DNA from: Pseudoclavibacter caeni
GTDB taxonomy: Bacteria > Actinomycetota > Actinomycetes > Actinomycetales > Microbacteriaceae
Length of the DNA stretch: 64,000 nt
Direction: 5' to 3'
Assembly (NCBI RefSeq): GCF_008831125.1
Contig: NZ_WBKA01000003.1
Location: forward strand, 1-64,000
In this document: in pieces, positions 37,028 to 45,939 of the stretch
Numbering within the stretch: position 1 is the stretch's first letter
Layout of the letters: each line of letters starts with the position of its first letter
Made by a program: the position numbers and the translations under genes
Notes under the pieces: model-generated
The model's input: the letters and a program-made list of their open reading frames with translations, nothing else
Databases searched by the model: none
What the model was told of the DNA's origin: nothing

Positions 37028-38584
37028 TCACTCCGCGTCCTCTGCGGGCGCCGCATGACGGCCACGCGACGACTTCTTCGCCGCGGGCTTCTCCGCACCG
37101 TCCGCCTTCTTCGTCGCAGCCTTCTTCGTCGCAGCCTTCGTCGCAGTCTTCTTCGCGGTGGCCTTCTTCGCCGCGGGCTTCTTCGCCGCGGGCTTCTCCT
37201 CGGCCGGCGCGTCCGCCTCGGCCGACGCATCCGGCTCGGTCGACTCGTCGGTGGCCGTGTCGGCGGCCTCCGCCGACGCCTCGGCGTCATCCGCGGCGGG
37301 CTTCTCCTCCGTCTTCGGCAGGAACTCGCTCAGATCGACCTCGGTGCCCTGGTCGTCGACGACCTTCGCCCGGCTGACGAGCTCCGAGATCGCCTTGTTG
37401 CGCGTGATCTCGCCGAACAGCGCGGGTAGCTGCCCCTGCTGGCTGATGATGCGGAAGAACTCGTTCGGGTCGATGCCGTACTGCATCGACTGCTGCACCA
37501 GGTACTGTGACAGCTCATCCTGGCTCAGCTGCACGCCGAGCTCCTCGACGACCTTGTCGAGCAGCAGCTGGGTGCGGATGCCGCGCTCGACATCGCCGCG
37601 GATCTCCTCGGCGTGCGCGTCGCCCTCGCTCTTGCCCTCCTGCTCGAGATGCGCCTTGATCTCCTCGTCGACGATGCCATCGGGCAGCGGGAGGTCGATC
37701 TCGTCGAGCAGCTTCTCGACGAGGCGACCACGCGCCTGCCCGAACTGGGCGGAGCGCTTGTGCTTCGCGGCCTCGTCACGCAGGCTGTCGCGCAGCTCCG
37801 CGACCGTGTCGTACTCACTGGCCAGCTGGGCGAACTCGTCGTCGATCTCCGGCAGCTCACGCTCCTTGACCGCGTTGAGCGTGACCTCGATCAACGCGGT
37901 CTCGCCCTCGTGGTCGCCGCCGACGAGCTGCGACTCGAACGTCGTGGTCTCCCCGGCGGTGAGCGTCTCGAGCGCCTCATCGATGCCGTCGAGCAGCTGG
38001 CCTGATCCGATCTCGTACGATACGTTGCTCGCGTCGTCGATCTTCTCCCCGTCGATCGTGGCGACGAGGTCGATGTTCGTGTAATCGCCCTTCTTCGCCG
38101 GGCGGTCGACCTTCTTCAGCGTGGCGAAGCGATCGCGCAGGTGCTCGAGCTCCTCGTCGACGTCGGCGTCGGTGACGTCCGCCGAGTCCACCTCCACGGT
38201 CAGCGTCGACGCGTCGGGAATCTCGAAGTCGGGTCGCACGTCGACCTCGACGGCGATCTGGAGGTCGCCATCGAGCGTCTTCAGATCGGGCAGCTGAGCG
38301 ATGTCCGCGCTGGGACGGCCGAGGGGATGCACGTCGTTCTCACGCACGGCCTGCTGGTAGTACGAGTCGAGGCTGTCGTTGATGGCCTGCTCCACGACCG
38401 CCCCGCGCCCGATGCGCTGATCGATGATCGGGGCCGGCACGTGCCCCTTCCGGAACCCGGGGATCTGGACGTTCTTCGAGATCTCCTTGTAGGCCTTGTC
38501 AAGAGCCGGCTTGAACTCCTCGGGGGTCACCGCGATGGTGATCTTCACTCGGGTCGGGTTCAGCTGCTCAACGGTGCTGGACAC
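37028..38584 (-). CDS. tig: Trigger factor with a Lys/Ala-rich C-terminal tail
   Basis: This ribosome-bound chaperone and peptidyl-prolyl isomerase meets nascent chains at the exit tunnel. The 518-residue protein has the ribosome-binding signature (GFRKGHVP), the PPIase domain and the C-terminal helical arms. The last 60 or so residues are a histone-H1-like run of KPAAKK/ATKKA units. Long tails are known in actinobacterial trigger factors, but this one is strongly basic. The GTG start has AGGAGA 7 bases upstream. Confidence 0.97.
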   Translation of the reverse strand: MSSTVEQLNPTRVKITIAVTPEEFKPALDKAYKEISKNVQIPGFRKGHVPAPIIDQRIGRGAVVEQAINDSLDSYYQQAVRENDVHPLGRPSADIAQLPDLKTLDGDLQIAVEVDVRPDFEIPDASTLTVEVDSADVTDADVDEELEHLRDRFATLKKVDRPAKKGDYTNIDLVATIDGEKIDDASNVSYEIGSGQLLDGIDEALETLTAGETTTFESQLVGGDHEGETALIEVTLNAVKERELPEIDDEFAQLASEYDTVAELRDSLRDEAAKHKRSAQFGQARGRLVEKLLDEIDLPLPDGIVDEEIKAHLEQEGKSEGDAHAEEIRGDVERGIRTQLLLDKVVEELGVQLSQDELSQYLVQQSMQYGIDPNEFFRIISQQGQLPALFGEITRNKAISELVSRAKVVDDQGTEVDLSEFLPKTEEKPAADDAEASAEAADTATDESTEPDASAEADAPAEEKPAAKKPAAKKATAKKTATKAATKKAATKKADGAEKPAAKKSSRGRHAAPAEDAE

Positions 38585-38677
38585 TTATTGGTCTCCTCTT
38601 GTTTCCTCGCGTTCGCGCCGGCAGGCGGGTGCACGTCATCGGCGCGTCGGAATGGCCGGGGCATCCGGCATCCTCCG

Positions 38678-38751
38678 TCGGGATGACAGGATTTGAACCT
38701 GCGACCCCTCGCTCCCAAAGCGAGTGCTCTACCAAGCTGAGCTACATCCCG
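38678..38751 (-). tRNA. tRNA-Pro (anticodon TGG)
   Basis: The minus strand folds fully: acceptor CGGGATG/CATCCCG, anticodon stem CTCGC/GCGAG around TTTGGGA, T-arm CAGGTTTGAATCCTG. CCA is not encoded. Confidence 0.97.
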
Positions 38752-38867
38752 GCTTCTCGCGCACCGGGTCACCGGGCACGACAGCCGGGCCGCCATGGAG
38801 CGGCCCGTGCAAGTGTATCGCAAAACGGGTAGGATCTTATCCCGGCGTGCGCACCGCGCAGCGTCCT

Positions 38868-38941
38868 GCGGCCGTAGCTCAATGGTAGAGCCCCAGTCTT
38901 CCAAACTGGTCACGCGAGTTCGATTCTCGTCGGCCGCTCCA
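38868..38941 (+). tRNA. tRNA-Gly (anticodon TCC)
   Basis: Acceptor GCGGCCG/CGGCCGC, D-arm GTAGCTCAATGGTAGAGC, anticodon stem CCAGT/ACTGG around CTTCCAA, and T-arm CGAGTTCGATTCTCG form a full cloverleaf. CCA is encoded. It is divergent from tRNA-Pro. Confidence 0.97.
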
Positions 38942-39068
38942 CCCCGCAGGTCGCTTCACCGACCACCGCGAACGGCATCTCGGCGCGTTCGAGCCAGCAC
39001 ATCATGGTCACAGCCCAGAAAATAGTCACGGCCCCGAAGTCAGCCACGAGCAGCGGACGCCGACCGGC

Positions 39069-39305
39069 TCAGGGCAGATGCGCCGCGATGACCTGCTGCC
39101 AGGTCAGCGGCCCCGTCACCCGCTCGCCGTCGTCGATGCGGAACAGACCGGACTCCAGCTCGTGCAGCTCCACGCTGCGACCGCTCCGGGTCAGCGTCCA
39201 GACCCGCCCCTCTCCCGCGACGATGTGAAGCGTCCCGCCGTCATGCGCGAAGAGGACACGGCCATCCTCCGGCAGCTGCTCACTGCGCTCAAGCCTCTCG
39301 GACAC
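39069..39305 (-). CDS. Small hypothetical protein
   Basis: This 78-residue all-beta-looking protein starts VSERLERSEQLPEDGRV and contains LHIVAGEGRVWTLTRSGRSV. I chose the GTG at 39305; upstream codons look non-coding and include a Cys/Gly-rich stretch. No family recognised. It is divergent from the small gene at 39450. Confidence 0.55.
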   Translation of the reverse strand: MSERLERSEQLPEDGRVLFAHDGGTLHIVAGEGRVWTLTRSGRSVELHELESGLFRIDDGERVTGPLTWQQVIAAHLP

Positions 39306-39449
39306 GCGCTCATGGTAGTCCCCGTCAGGTGGGAAAGCGCCCCTCGCCCGCGGCGTTCCGCGCACGAGGCCCCCGACGGTCATCTGGACACAGGGCACCC
39401 CGCACAGCCCCATCCCGGCCTGTGGACCTGCGACGCCTATCATGGAGTC

Positions 39450-39626
39450 ATGAAGGTCGTCATCCGATATCGCATCCTGCCCGAGGACCCCGGCGACGAC
39501 ACCGACCTCGCCCGGCTCGAGACACTCGAGGCGACCGGCGAGGGCGCCGACTATCCCGCAGCCAGGGCCGCAGCCACCGGGGCGGTGCCGGAGGACGCGC
39601 AGATCACGAGCATCCGCATCGTCTGA
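39450..39626 (+). CDS. Small conserved hypothetical protein
   Basis: This 58-residue acidic protein starts MKVVIRYRILPEDPGDDTDL and has a short Ala-rich helix (YPAARAAATGAVPED). GGAG lies just before the ATG. It has a beta-helix-beta look, and I recall similar short proteins in related genomes, with no known function. Confidence 0.6.
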   Translation: MKVVIRYRILPEDPGDDTDLARLETLEATGEGADYPAARAAATGAVPEDAQITSIRIV

Positions 39627-39651
39627 GCAGGCCCCGGCAGCAGGGCGAGCG

Positions 39652-39870
39652 CTACCAGGCCCGCAGCTGATGCTCGCGCCAGATCCGGCGGGTGCCGTCC
39701 GGGTAGATCACCTGCCAGAGGATGCCGAACGGATCGCTCGGCGCCCGGCGCAGCAGATGAGCCGAGCCGAGCGGGGTGACCACGCGTCGGGCGAGGCGGC
39801 GACCGGCGCGGTGGCGCGCGGCACGCAGACGATGCGGGGCGACCGCGATGACGTTCGCGGAGCTGGACAT
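39652..39870 (-). CDS. Small basic hypothetical protein
   Basis: This 72-residue Arg-rich protein starts MSSSANVIAVAPHRLRAARH and ends in GILWQVIYPDGTRRIWREHQ plus LRAW. The start at 39870 has GGGAGGT 5 bases upstream. No family recognised. The first half could bind nucleic acid by charge alone. Confidence 0.55.
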   Translation of the reverse strand: MSSSANVIAVAPHRLRAARHRAGRRLARRVVTPLGSAHLLRRAPSDPFGILWQVIYPDGTRRIWREHQLRAW

Positions 39871-40167
39871 GACGACCTCCCGTTCCTGGACGCCCGAGCG
39901 ACCCCCGTCGCCGGACGTCGCGGTCAGACTAGCCGCGGATGGTGTCCGGCAGATGTCGAGCACGTCACGGGACGGGAAACAGGCGCCGACGTGGCCCCGG
40001 TCGATGTCATCCTTCGTCACACGCTCGTCCCCCGCCACCACCCCGCGAGGCGCCCGGGCCCCGCGGATCCCGGGCTCGCCCGCGCCCTCGCGGGGGACGC
40101 GCCACAGTCGCGGATCGGCATGATCAGCCCCGCCTCACCTCACCGCCTTCGCCGAGCCTCAGCTGCG

Positions 40168-40196
40168 TTGACGCCGTCAACGGGCGTCTCTACCGT
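40168..40196 (+). promoter_or_regulatory. Promoter of dps
   Basis: TTGACG and TACCGT are separated by exactly 17 bases and lie 34 bases before the dps ATG. The 40871-type intergenic segment upstream (39871-40167) holds nothing else that I recognise. Confidence 0.5.
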
Positions 40197-40229
40197 GGAG
40201 ACCACAAGGAGTTCGAAAGGAGCCCTCAC

Positions 40230-40724
40230 ATGACCACCAACACCACTGTCGCCCCCGCCCAGACCGCCGTCACCGCCGAGACCGTCGCCGGGGTCGCCCA
40301 GTTCCTCCAGCCCGTCGTCGTCGAGCTGACCGCGCTGAGCGTCAACGCCAAGCAGCTGCACTGGCATGTGCGCGGCGCGAACTTCGGCCCGATCCACGAG
40401 CTGCTCGACACCCTCGTCGACCACGCCCGCGACTGGGCCGACCTCGCCGCCGAGCGCATCATCGCCCTCGGCCTGCCCGTCGACGGACGCGTCCAGACCG
40501 TCGCGGCCCGCACCCAGGCGCCGGAGCTCGCCGACGGCTTCCAGCAGTCCGAGGACACGATCAAGGCCGCGATCGCCCAGATCGACGCCGCGCTGAAGGT
40601 GACCCACGAGGCCGTCGTGGAGCTCGACGGCATCGACCTCTCCAGCCAGGACGTGGCCCTCGAGATCGAGCGCGGGCTCGACAAGGATCGCTGGTTCTTC
40701 TTCGCGCACATCGCGGAGGCGTGA
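40230..40724 (+). CDS. dps: Dps-family DNA-protecting ferritin-like protein
   Basis: This 164-residue protein forms 12-mers that store iron and protect DNA from peroxide. Family residues for the inter-subunit ferroxidase site are seen in LHWHVRGANFGPIHELLD and HARDWADLAAERI. An AAAGGAG site lies 7 bases before the ATG, so the longer upstream frame is rejected. The N-terminal Thr/Ala-rich segment is short and not lysine-rich, so direct DNA binding is uncertain. It is convergent with rpiB across a long hairpin. Confidence 0.93.
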   Translation: MTTNTTVAPAQTAVTAETVAGVAQFLQPVVVELTALSVNAKQLHWHVRGANFGPIHELLDTLVDHARDWADLAAERIIALGLPVDGRVQTVAARTQAPELADGFQQSEDTIKAAIAQIDAALKVTHEAVVELDGIDLSSQDVALEIERGLDKDRWFFFAHIAEA

Positions 40725-40767
40725 CCCGGGCTCGCGCCGCCGGCGCGAGTGCTCCCGCAGACCAGAC

Positions 40768-40807
40768 GAGGGCGGGGCGGTGTCCGTGCGGACACCGCCC
40801 CGCCCTC
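40768..40807. terminator. Bidirectional terminator between dps and rpiB
   Basis: This is a nearly 40-base perfect inverted repeat (gagggcggggcggtgtcc paired with ggacaccgccccgccctc) with a 2-4 base loop, between two convergent genes. Confidence 0.8.
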
Positions 40808-40823
40808 ATTCGCGTGCGCCCGG

Positions 40824-41300
40824 TCAGCCGCGAGCGCGCTCGTACGCGGCGATCTGGCCGATGCGCCGCACGTGCCGCTCGTCGCCGCTGAACGGCTCGG
40901 CCACGAACCACTCGATCAGTCGGGTCGCCTCGGCCACGTCATGCTGACGGGCGCCGACCGCCACGACGTTCGCGTCATTGTGCTGCCGCGCCAGCTTCGC
41001 CGTCGCCTCGTTCCACACGAGCGCCGCACGCACGCCGACGACCTTGTTCGCAGCCATCTGCTCGCCGTTGCCGGAGCCGCCGATGACGATGCCGAGCGCC
41101 GGGCGCCCCGCGCGCAGGTCGGCCACCGTGGCCTCCGCCGCGGCGATGCAGAACCCCGGGTAGTCGTCCTGCGGATCATAGCTCTGCGGCCCGTGGTCGA
41201 CCACCTCGTGTCCGAGGGCCCGGAAGTGATCGATCAGCTGGTGGCTGAGCTCCAGACCGGCGTGGTCGGTGGCGATGTGCAGGATCGGCAGCTGTGTCAT
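40824..41300 (-). CDS. rpiB: Ribose-5-phosphate isomerase B / RpiB-LacAB family protein
   Basis: It interconverts ribose 5-phosphate and ribulose 5-phosphate. The 158-residue protein has ILHIATDHAGLELSHQLIDH, GIVIGGSGNGEQMAANK and RQHNDANVVAVGAR, which carry substrate-binding residues; the Ser in GGSGNG (where the LacA-type Cys sits in some homologues) fits the actinobacterial form. The ATG at 41300 follows GGAGGGC. The much longer frame on this strand is antisense to pepN. Confidence 0.95.
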   Translation of the reverse strand: MTQLPILHIATDHAGLELSHQLIDHFRALGHEVVDHGPQSYDPQDDYPGFCIAAAEATVADLRAGRPALGIVIGGSGNGEQMAANKVVGVRAALVWNEATAKLARQHNDANVVAVGARQHDVAEATRLIEWFVAEPFSGDERHVRRIGQIAAYERARG

Positions 41301-41516
41301 GCCCTCCATGGTAGCGATGCGGGGCAGCCGGTCACGTGCCCGACGCACCTCCGCCGCCCGGCGTCCTCGGTACTCCCATGGCGAACAGACGGCGCCTGCC
41401 CGGCCGGAGCGCCGCGGGCTGTGCCTACACTGATCAGCGATCGCGTCACCCACGCGGCCGTCCTCGTCCGCGACGGCAGCACCCCGGAGCCGCGAGCCGA
41501 CCAGAAGGAGTGACAC

Positions 41517-44084
41517 ATGCCAGGCCTGAACCTCACCCGTGACGAGGCGCGCGAGCGCGCCGGGCTCGTCCGCGTCGACCGCTACGACGTGGACTTGGAC
41601 CTCACCGTCCCCTCGACGACGGTGTTCCGCAGCCGCACGCGGGTGGTGTTCGACGCGGAGGCCGGTGCGTCCACCTTCATCGACGCGGTCACCGAGCGCG
41701 TCCACACGATCACGCTCAACGGCGCAGAGCTCGACCCGGCCCTGGTCAGCGACGGCCTGCGCATCCAGCTGCCGGACCTCACCGAGCACAACGAGCTCGT
41801 CATCGACGCCGACGCGCGCTACTCGATCACCGGCGAGGGGCTGCACCGCTTCGTCGACCCCGTCGACGACGAGGTGTACCTCTACACGCAGTTCGAGGTG
41901 CCGGACGCCCGGCGCATGTACGCTGTGTTCGAGCAGCCCGACCTGAAGGCCTCGTTCACGTTCACCGTCACGGCGCCCGAGTCGTGGACGGTGGTGGCGA
42001 ACACACCGGTCGCCGAGACCGCGCCCGCCCCGGACGCGGCACAGGGCCCAGCCCGCGTGTGGCGCTTCCAGCCCACCCAGCGCATCTCCAGCTACATCAC
42101 CGCCCTCGTCGCCGGCCCCTATCACCACGAGCACGGCGAGCTGACCAGCGTCGACGGCCGCACGATCCCGCTGGGCGTGTACTGCCGCCGCTCCCTCGCC
42201 GAGCATCTCGACGCCGACTACATCATGGCGAAGACCCGGCAGGGCTTCGCGTTCTACGAGCGGCTGTGGGACGTCCCCTACCCCTTCGAGAAGTACGACC
42301 AGCTGTTCGTGCCCGAGTTCAACGCCGGCGCGATGGAGAACGCCGGCGCGGTGACCTTCACAGAGGCGTACGTGTTCCGCTCGAACGTGCCCGACGCGAT
42401 GCGAGAGCGCCGCGTGGTCACCATCCTCCACGAGCTGGCCCACATGTGGTTCGGCGATCTGGTCACCATGCGCTGGTGGAACGACCTGTGGCTCAACGAG
42501 TCGTTCGCCGAGTTCACCTCCACGCTGGCGACCGCCGAGGCGACAGAGTGGAAGGACGCCTGGGCGACCTTCGCGTCGACGGAGAAGGCCTGGGCGTACC
42601 GGCAGGACCAGCTGCCCTCCACACACCCGATCCTCGCGCCCATCCGCGACATCGAGGACGTCCAGGTGAACTTCGACGGGATCACCTACGCCAAGGGCGC
42701 CTCCGTGCTCAAGCAGCTCGTCGCGTACGTGGGACGCGACGCCTTCTTCCGCGGCATCCACCGCTACCTGACCGCGCACGCGCACGGCAACGCCGAGCTG
42801 GCCGACCTCTTCTCCGAGCTGGAGGCGGCCAGCGGACGCGACCTGCGCACCTGGTCGCACCTGTGGCTGGAGACCGCCGGGGTCGACACCCTCACCGGCG
42901 TCGTGGAGACCGACGACGACGGGGTCATCACCGCGTTCCGCATCGAGCAGACCGCGCCGGAGGAGCACCCCGTGCTGCGCCCGCATCGCCTCGCCATCGG
43001 CGTGTACCAGCTGACGGGCTCGGGGCTCGAGCGCGTCGATCGCATCGAGATCGACGTGGACGGGGCAAGCACCGACGTGCCCGCGCTCGTCGGCACCCGG
43101 CGCCCAGACCTGATCCTCGTCAACGACGACGACCTCACCTACGCGAAGGTGCGGCTCGACCCCGCCTCGGAACGGGCGGCGATCGCCCATCTGAAGGACC
43201 TGCACGATCCGACCGCCCGCGCGATCGTGTGGAGCGCCCTGTGGGATGCCACCCGGGACTGCGAGATCCCCGCCCATGTGTTCACCCGCACCGTGCTCGC
43301 CAACGTCCACGTCGAGGACGAGTCGACCACGCTGCGCACCGTGCTCGCACAGCTCGGCACGGTCACCGGCGTGTACGCCGCCCCGGACACGCGCGCCCGG
43401 GCCCGGCACGCGGCGGCGGACGTCGTCTGGCAGCTCGCGCAGAACGCGCCGGCCGGCAGCGACCGACAGTTCCAGTTCGTCCGCTCGTTCGCCGCGCTCG
43501 CGTCGACCCCCGAGCAGTTCGACATCGTCGAGGCGCTGCGCGACGGCCGGCTCACCCTGCCGGCGCTCGTCATCGACACCGACCTCGCCTGGGATCTGCT
43601 CGTCTCCCTCGTGGTGGGCGGACGTGCCGGCGTCCCCGAGATCGACGCCGCGCTCGAGCAGGATCACACGGCAACCGGCATGCTCGCCGCGGCCCGCGCC
43701 CGGGCCGCGATCCCCACCAGCGAGAACAAGCTGGAGACGGCCCGACGCATCCTCACCGACGACTCTCTGACGAACCTCACCGTACGGCACATGGGGTTCG
43801 GGCTGCAGCGGGTGCTCGACCCCGAGCTGCTGCGCGGCATCATCGAACCGCACTTCGCTGCCCTCGAGCCGCTGTGGCACGAGCGCAGCTACCACATGGT
43901 CGAGGAGATCATCGACGCGACCTTCCCAGCCGGCCTCGCCGACGAGGCGCTCGCCGACCGGGCGCGCGCGTGGCTCGCCGACCATGAGCGCGCCCCTCAG
44001 GCGCTGCGCCGCATCGTGATCGAGAATCTGGCCGGCGTGCTGCGCGCCCTCGACGTGCAGCGGCGGGACGCACAGGACGCATGA
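41517..44084 (+). CDS. pepN: Aminopeptidase N (M1 family zinc metallopeptidase)
   Basis: This 855-residue peptidase removes N-terminal residues from peptides. It has the exopeptidase motif GAMENAGAVTF, the zinc site HELAHMWFGDLVTMRWWNDL with the third ligand in WLNESFAEF, and the C-terminal helical domain typical of actinobacterial PepN. GAAGGAG lies 6 bases before the ATG. The stop overlaps the mscS start in an ATGA. It is divergent from rpiB. Confidence 0.97.
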   Translation: MPGLNLTRDEARERAGLVRVDRYDVDLDLTVPSTTVFRSRTRVVFDAEAGASTFIDAVTERVHTITLNGAELDPALVSDGLRIQLPDLTEHNELVIDADARYSITGEGLHRFVDPVDDEVYLYTQFEVPDARRMYAVFEQPDLKASFTFTVTAPESWTVVANTPVAETAPAPDAAQGPARVWRFQPTQRISSYITALVAGPYHHEHGELTSVDGRTIPLGVYCRRSLAEHLDADYIMAKTRQGFAFYERLWDVPYPFEKYDQLFVPEFNAGAMENAGAVTFTEAYVFRSNVPDAMRERRVVTILHELAHMWFGDLVTMRWWNDLWLNESFAEFTSTLATAEATEWKDAWATFASTEKAWAYRQDQLPSTHPILAPIRDIEDVQVNFDGITYAKGASVLKQLVAYVGRDAFFRGIHRYLTAHAHGNAELADLFSELEAASGRDLRTWSHLWLETAGVDTLTGVVETDDDGVITAFRIEQTAPEEHPVLRPHRLAIGVYQLTGSGLERVDRIEIDVDGASTDVPALVGTRRPDLILVNDDDLTYAKVRLDPASERAAIAHLKDLHDPTARAIVWSALWDATRDCEIPAHVFTRTVLANVHVEDESTTLRTVLAQLGTVTGVYAAPDTRARARHAAADVVWQLAQNAPAGSDRQFQFVRSFAALASTPEQFDIVEALRDGRLTLPALVIDTDLAWDLLVSLVVGGRAGVPEIDAALEQDHTATGMLAAARARAAIPTSENKLETARRILTDDSLTNLTVRHMGFGLQRVLDPELLRGIIEPHFAALEPLWHERSYHMVEEIIDATFPAGLADEALADRARAWLADHERAPQALRRIVIENLAGVLRALDVQRRDAQDA

Positions 44085-45529
44085 TCCCCGCGGCCCTCGC
44101 GCCCTGGCTGCAGTCGACCCTCGACTTCATCGCGAAGTTCTGGGGCGAGTGGAGCAAGGTCGGCAACATCATCATGATCGTCGTGGTGACGATCGTGCTG
44201 CGCTGGCTGCTGCTGCTGCTCACCCGCCGCATCGTGCGCGGCATCGTCAGCGGGGTGAAGGGCAAGGAGGACATCACCAAGACGACCGATCTGCTCGTCT
44301 CCCCGCTGGCGAAGGCCCGGGTCGTCCAGCGCACCCGCACGATCGGATCGGTGACCACGAACATCATCACCTGGACCCTCGTGGTCATCGCCGCGATCTC
44401 GATCCTCGGCGAGCTGGGCTTCAACACCGGAGCCCTGATCACCAGCGCCGGGATCGTCGGCGTCGCCGTCTCATTCGGAGCCCAGAGCCTGGTCAAGGAC
44501 TTCCTGACAGGCCTGTTCATGGTGTTCGAGGATCAGCTCGGCGTCGGCGACATCGTCGATCTGGGCCCGGTCACCGGCACCGTCGAGGGCGTGGGGCTTC
44601 GCGTGACCCGGGTGCGAGCGGCGGACGGCACGCTGTGGTACGTGCGCAACGGCGAGATCCTCAGGGTCGGCAACCAGTCGCAGGGGTGGGGCCGGGCGAT
44701 CATCCAGATCGACCTGCCCGCCGAGAGCGATTTCGAGGCCGTCCAGGAGCTGATGCTAACCGCCGCGCGCGAGATGATCCGGGAGCGGTACTGGCTGCGC
44801 AAGATCGAGGGCAAACCGGAGCTGTGGGGCATCACCGCGCTCACCGGCGACATGATGACGGTGAAGCTCGCGCTGAAGACGCACCCCGGGCAGCAGGACG
44901 AGGTCTCCCGCGAGCTGCGCCTGCGCATCCTGCGCCTGTTCGCCCAGTACAACGTGCACCCGGCGACGACGAGCACCGTCCGCGTGACGATCGAGTCCCA
45001 CAATCCCAGGGTCAAGGGCACCACGATCGCCGATCCCGCGGTGACCGGCCGCGCGATGCCGGAGGAGACTGTGACGGCGACCACGGAGGAGATCGAACAC
45101 ACGCTCGCCGCCGAGGCCGCCGATCCGGCCGAGCTGCGGCGCCGCCGCCACCGGGTCCGAGCCGCGCGCCGACGCGACGCGGCCCGACGGCGGGCGGCTC
45201 GGACGGCCGCCTCGGTACCGGAGACCGCGCGCCCGTCGACGACGACGTCCCGGCCGGCTGGCAGCACGGCCACCCCGACGGCCACGGATGCCACGGGGAA
45301 CGCCACGACAGCGGGTGACACCGCCGACGATGCCACCTCGGTCAGGGGCACCGCGGCGCCGAGCGACAAGGCCGGGGGCACCGCTGCGTCAAGCGGCCCG
45401 ACCAGGGGCACCAGGACGACGCGACCCGCCGCCGCGGACGGCGCATCCCACCCCGGACGCACCTCCGCCGGGTCCACCCCGGCGGAGGGCTCCCCCGAGC
45501 ACCCCGGAGACGAGCGGAGCAGCCGATGA
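44081..45529 (+). CDS. mscS: MscS-family mechanosensitive channel
   Basis: This 482-residue small-conductance channel opens under membrane tension to release solutes. Three membrane helices include the pore helix (TSAGIVGVAVSFGAQSLVKD), followed by the beta domain (EDQLGVGDIVDLGPVTGTVE, RNGEILRVGNQSQGW). The last 150 or so residues are Ala/Thr/Arg-rich and disordered. It overlaps pepN upstream and glbO downstream by 4 bases each. Confidence 0.95.
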   Translation: MIPAALAPWLQSTLDFIAKFWGEWSKVGNIIMIVVVTIVLRWLLLLLTRRIVRGIVSGVKGKEDITKTTDLLVSPLAKARVVQRTRTIGSVTTNIITWTLVVIAAISILGELGFNTGALITSAGIVGVAVSFGAQSLVKDFLTGLFMVFEDQLGVGDIVDLGPVTGTVEGVGLRVTRVRAADGTLWYVRNGEILRVGNQSQGWGRAIIQIDLPAESDFEAVQELMLTAAREMIRERYWLRKIEGKPELWGITALTGDMMTVKLALKTHPGQQDEVSRELRLRILRLFAQYNVHPATTSTVRVTIESHNPRVKGTTIADPAVTGRAMPEETVTATTEEIEHTLAAEAADPAELRRRRHRVRAARRRDAARRRAARTAASVPETARPSTTTSRPAGSTATPTATDATGNATTAGDTADDATSVRGTAAPSDKAGGTAASSGPTRGTRTTRPAAADGASHPGRTSAGSTPAEGSPEHPGDERSSR

Positions 45530-45912
45530 CCGAGCAGCACACCCTGTACGACGAGGTCGGCGGCCAGCCGTTCTTCGGGCGGCTCGCCGCGGCGTTCTAC
45601 CTGCGGGTGCGCGAGGATCCGGTGCTGCTGCCCATGTACCCCGCGGACGACATGGCCGGCGCCGAGCGACGGCTCGCACTGTTCCTCGTGCAGTACTGGG
45701 GCGGACCCACCACGTACAGCGAGGAGCGCGGACACCCCCGGCTGCGGATGCGCCACATGCCCTTCAAGGTCAACCCCGAGGCCCGGGAGCACTGGCTCGC
45801 GTGCATGTCCGCCGCCCTGGACGAGGTCGACCCCACCCCGCTCGTGCGCGGTGCGCTGTGGGACCACTTCGATCGGGTGGCCCACGCGATGATCAACACC
45901 CTCGAGCCCTGA
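45526..45912 (+). CDS. glbO: Group II truncated haemoglobin (GlbO type)
   Basis: This 128-residue haem protein binds O2 and may detoxify NO or peroxide. It has the start TLYDEVGGQPFFGRL, PMYPADDMAGAERRLALFL, the proximal His in RMRHMPFKV and the Trp near the distal site (HWLACMSAALD). Its ATG overlaps the mscS stop codon, so the three genes pepN-mscS-glbO form one coupled operon. Confidence 0.94.
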   Translation: MTEQHTLYDEVGGQPFFGRLAAAFYLRVREDPVLLPMYPADDMAGAERRLALFLVQYWGGPTTYSEERGHPRLRMRHMPFKVNPEAREHWLACMSAALDEVDPTPLVRGALWDHFDRVAHAMINTLEP

Positions 45913-45939
45913 TCGAGGGTGACGAGACCGTCCCGGCCC

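Noticed and set aside
40824-43985. A 1053-codon minus-strand frame covering the pepN region and ending as rpiB
   Set aside because: Only the last 158 codons match RpiB, with a good ribosome-binding site at 41300; the rest is antisense to pepN and is open because of GC-rich codon bias.
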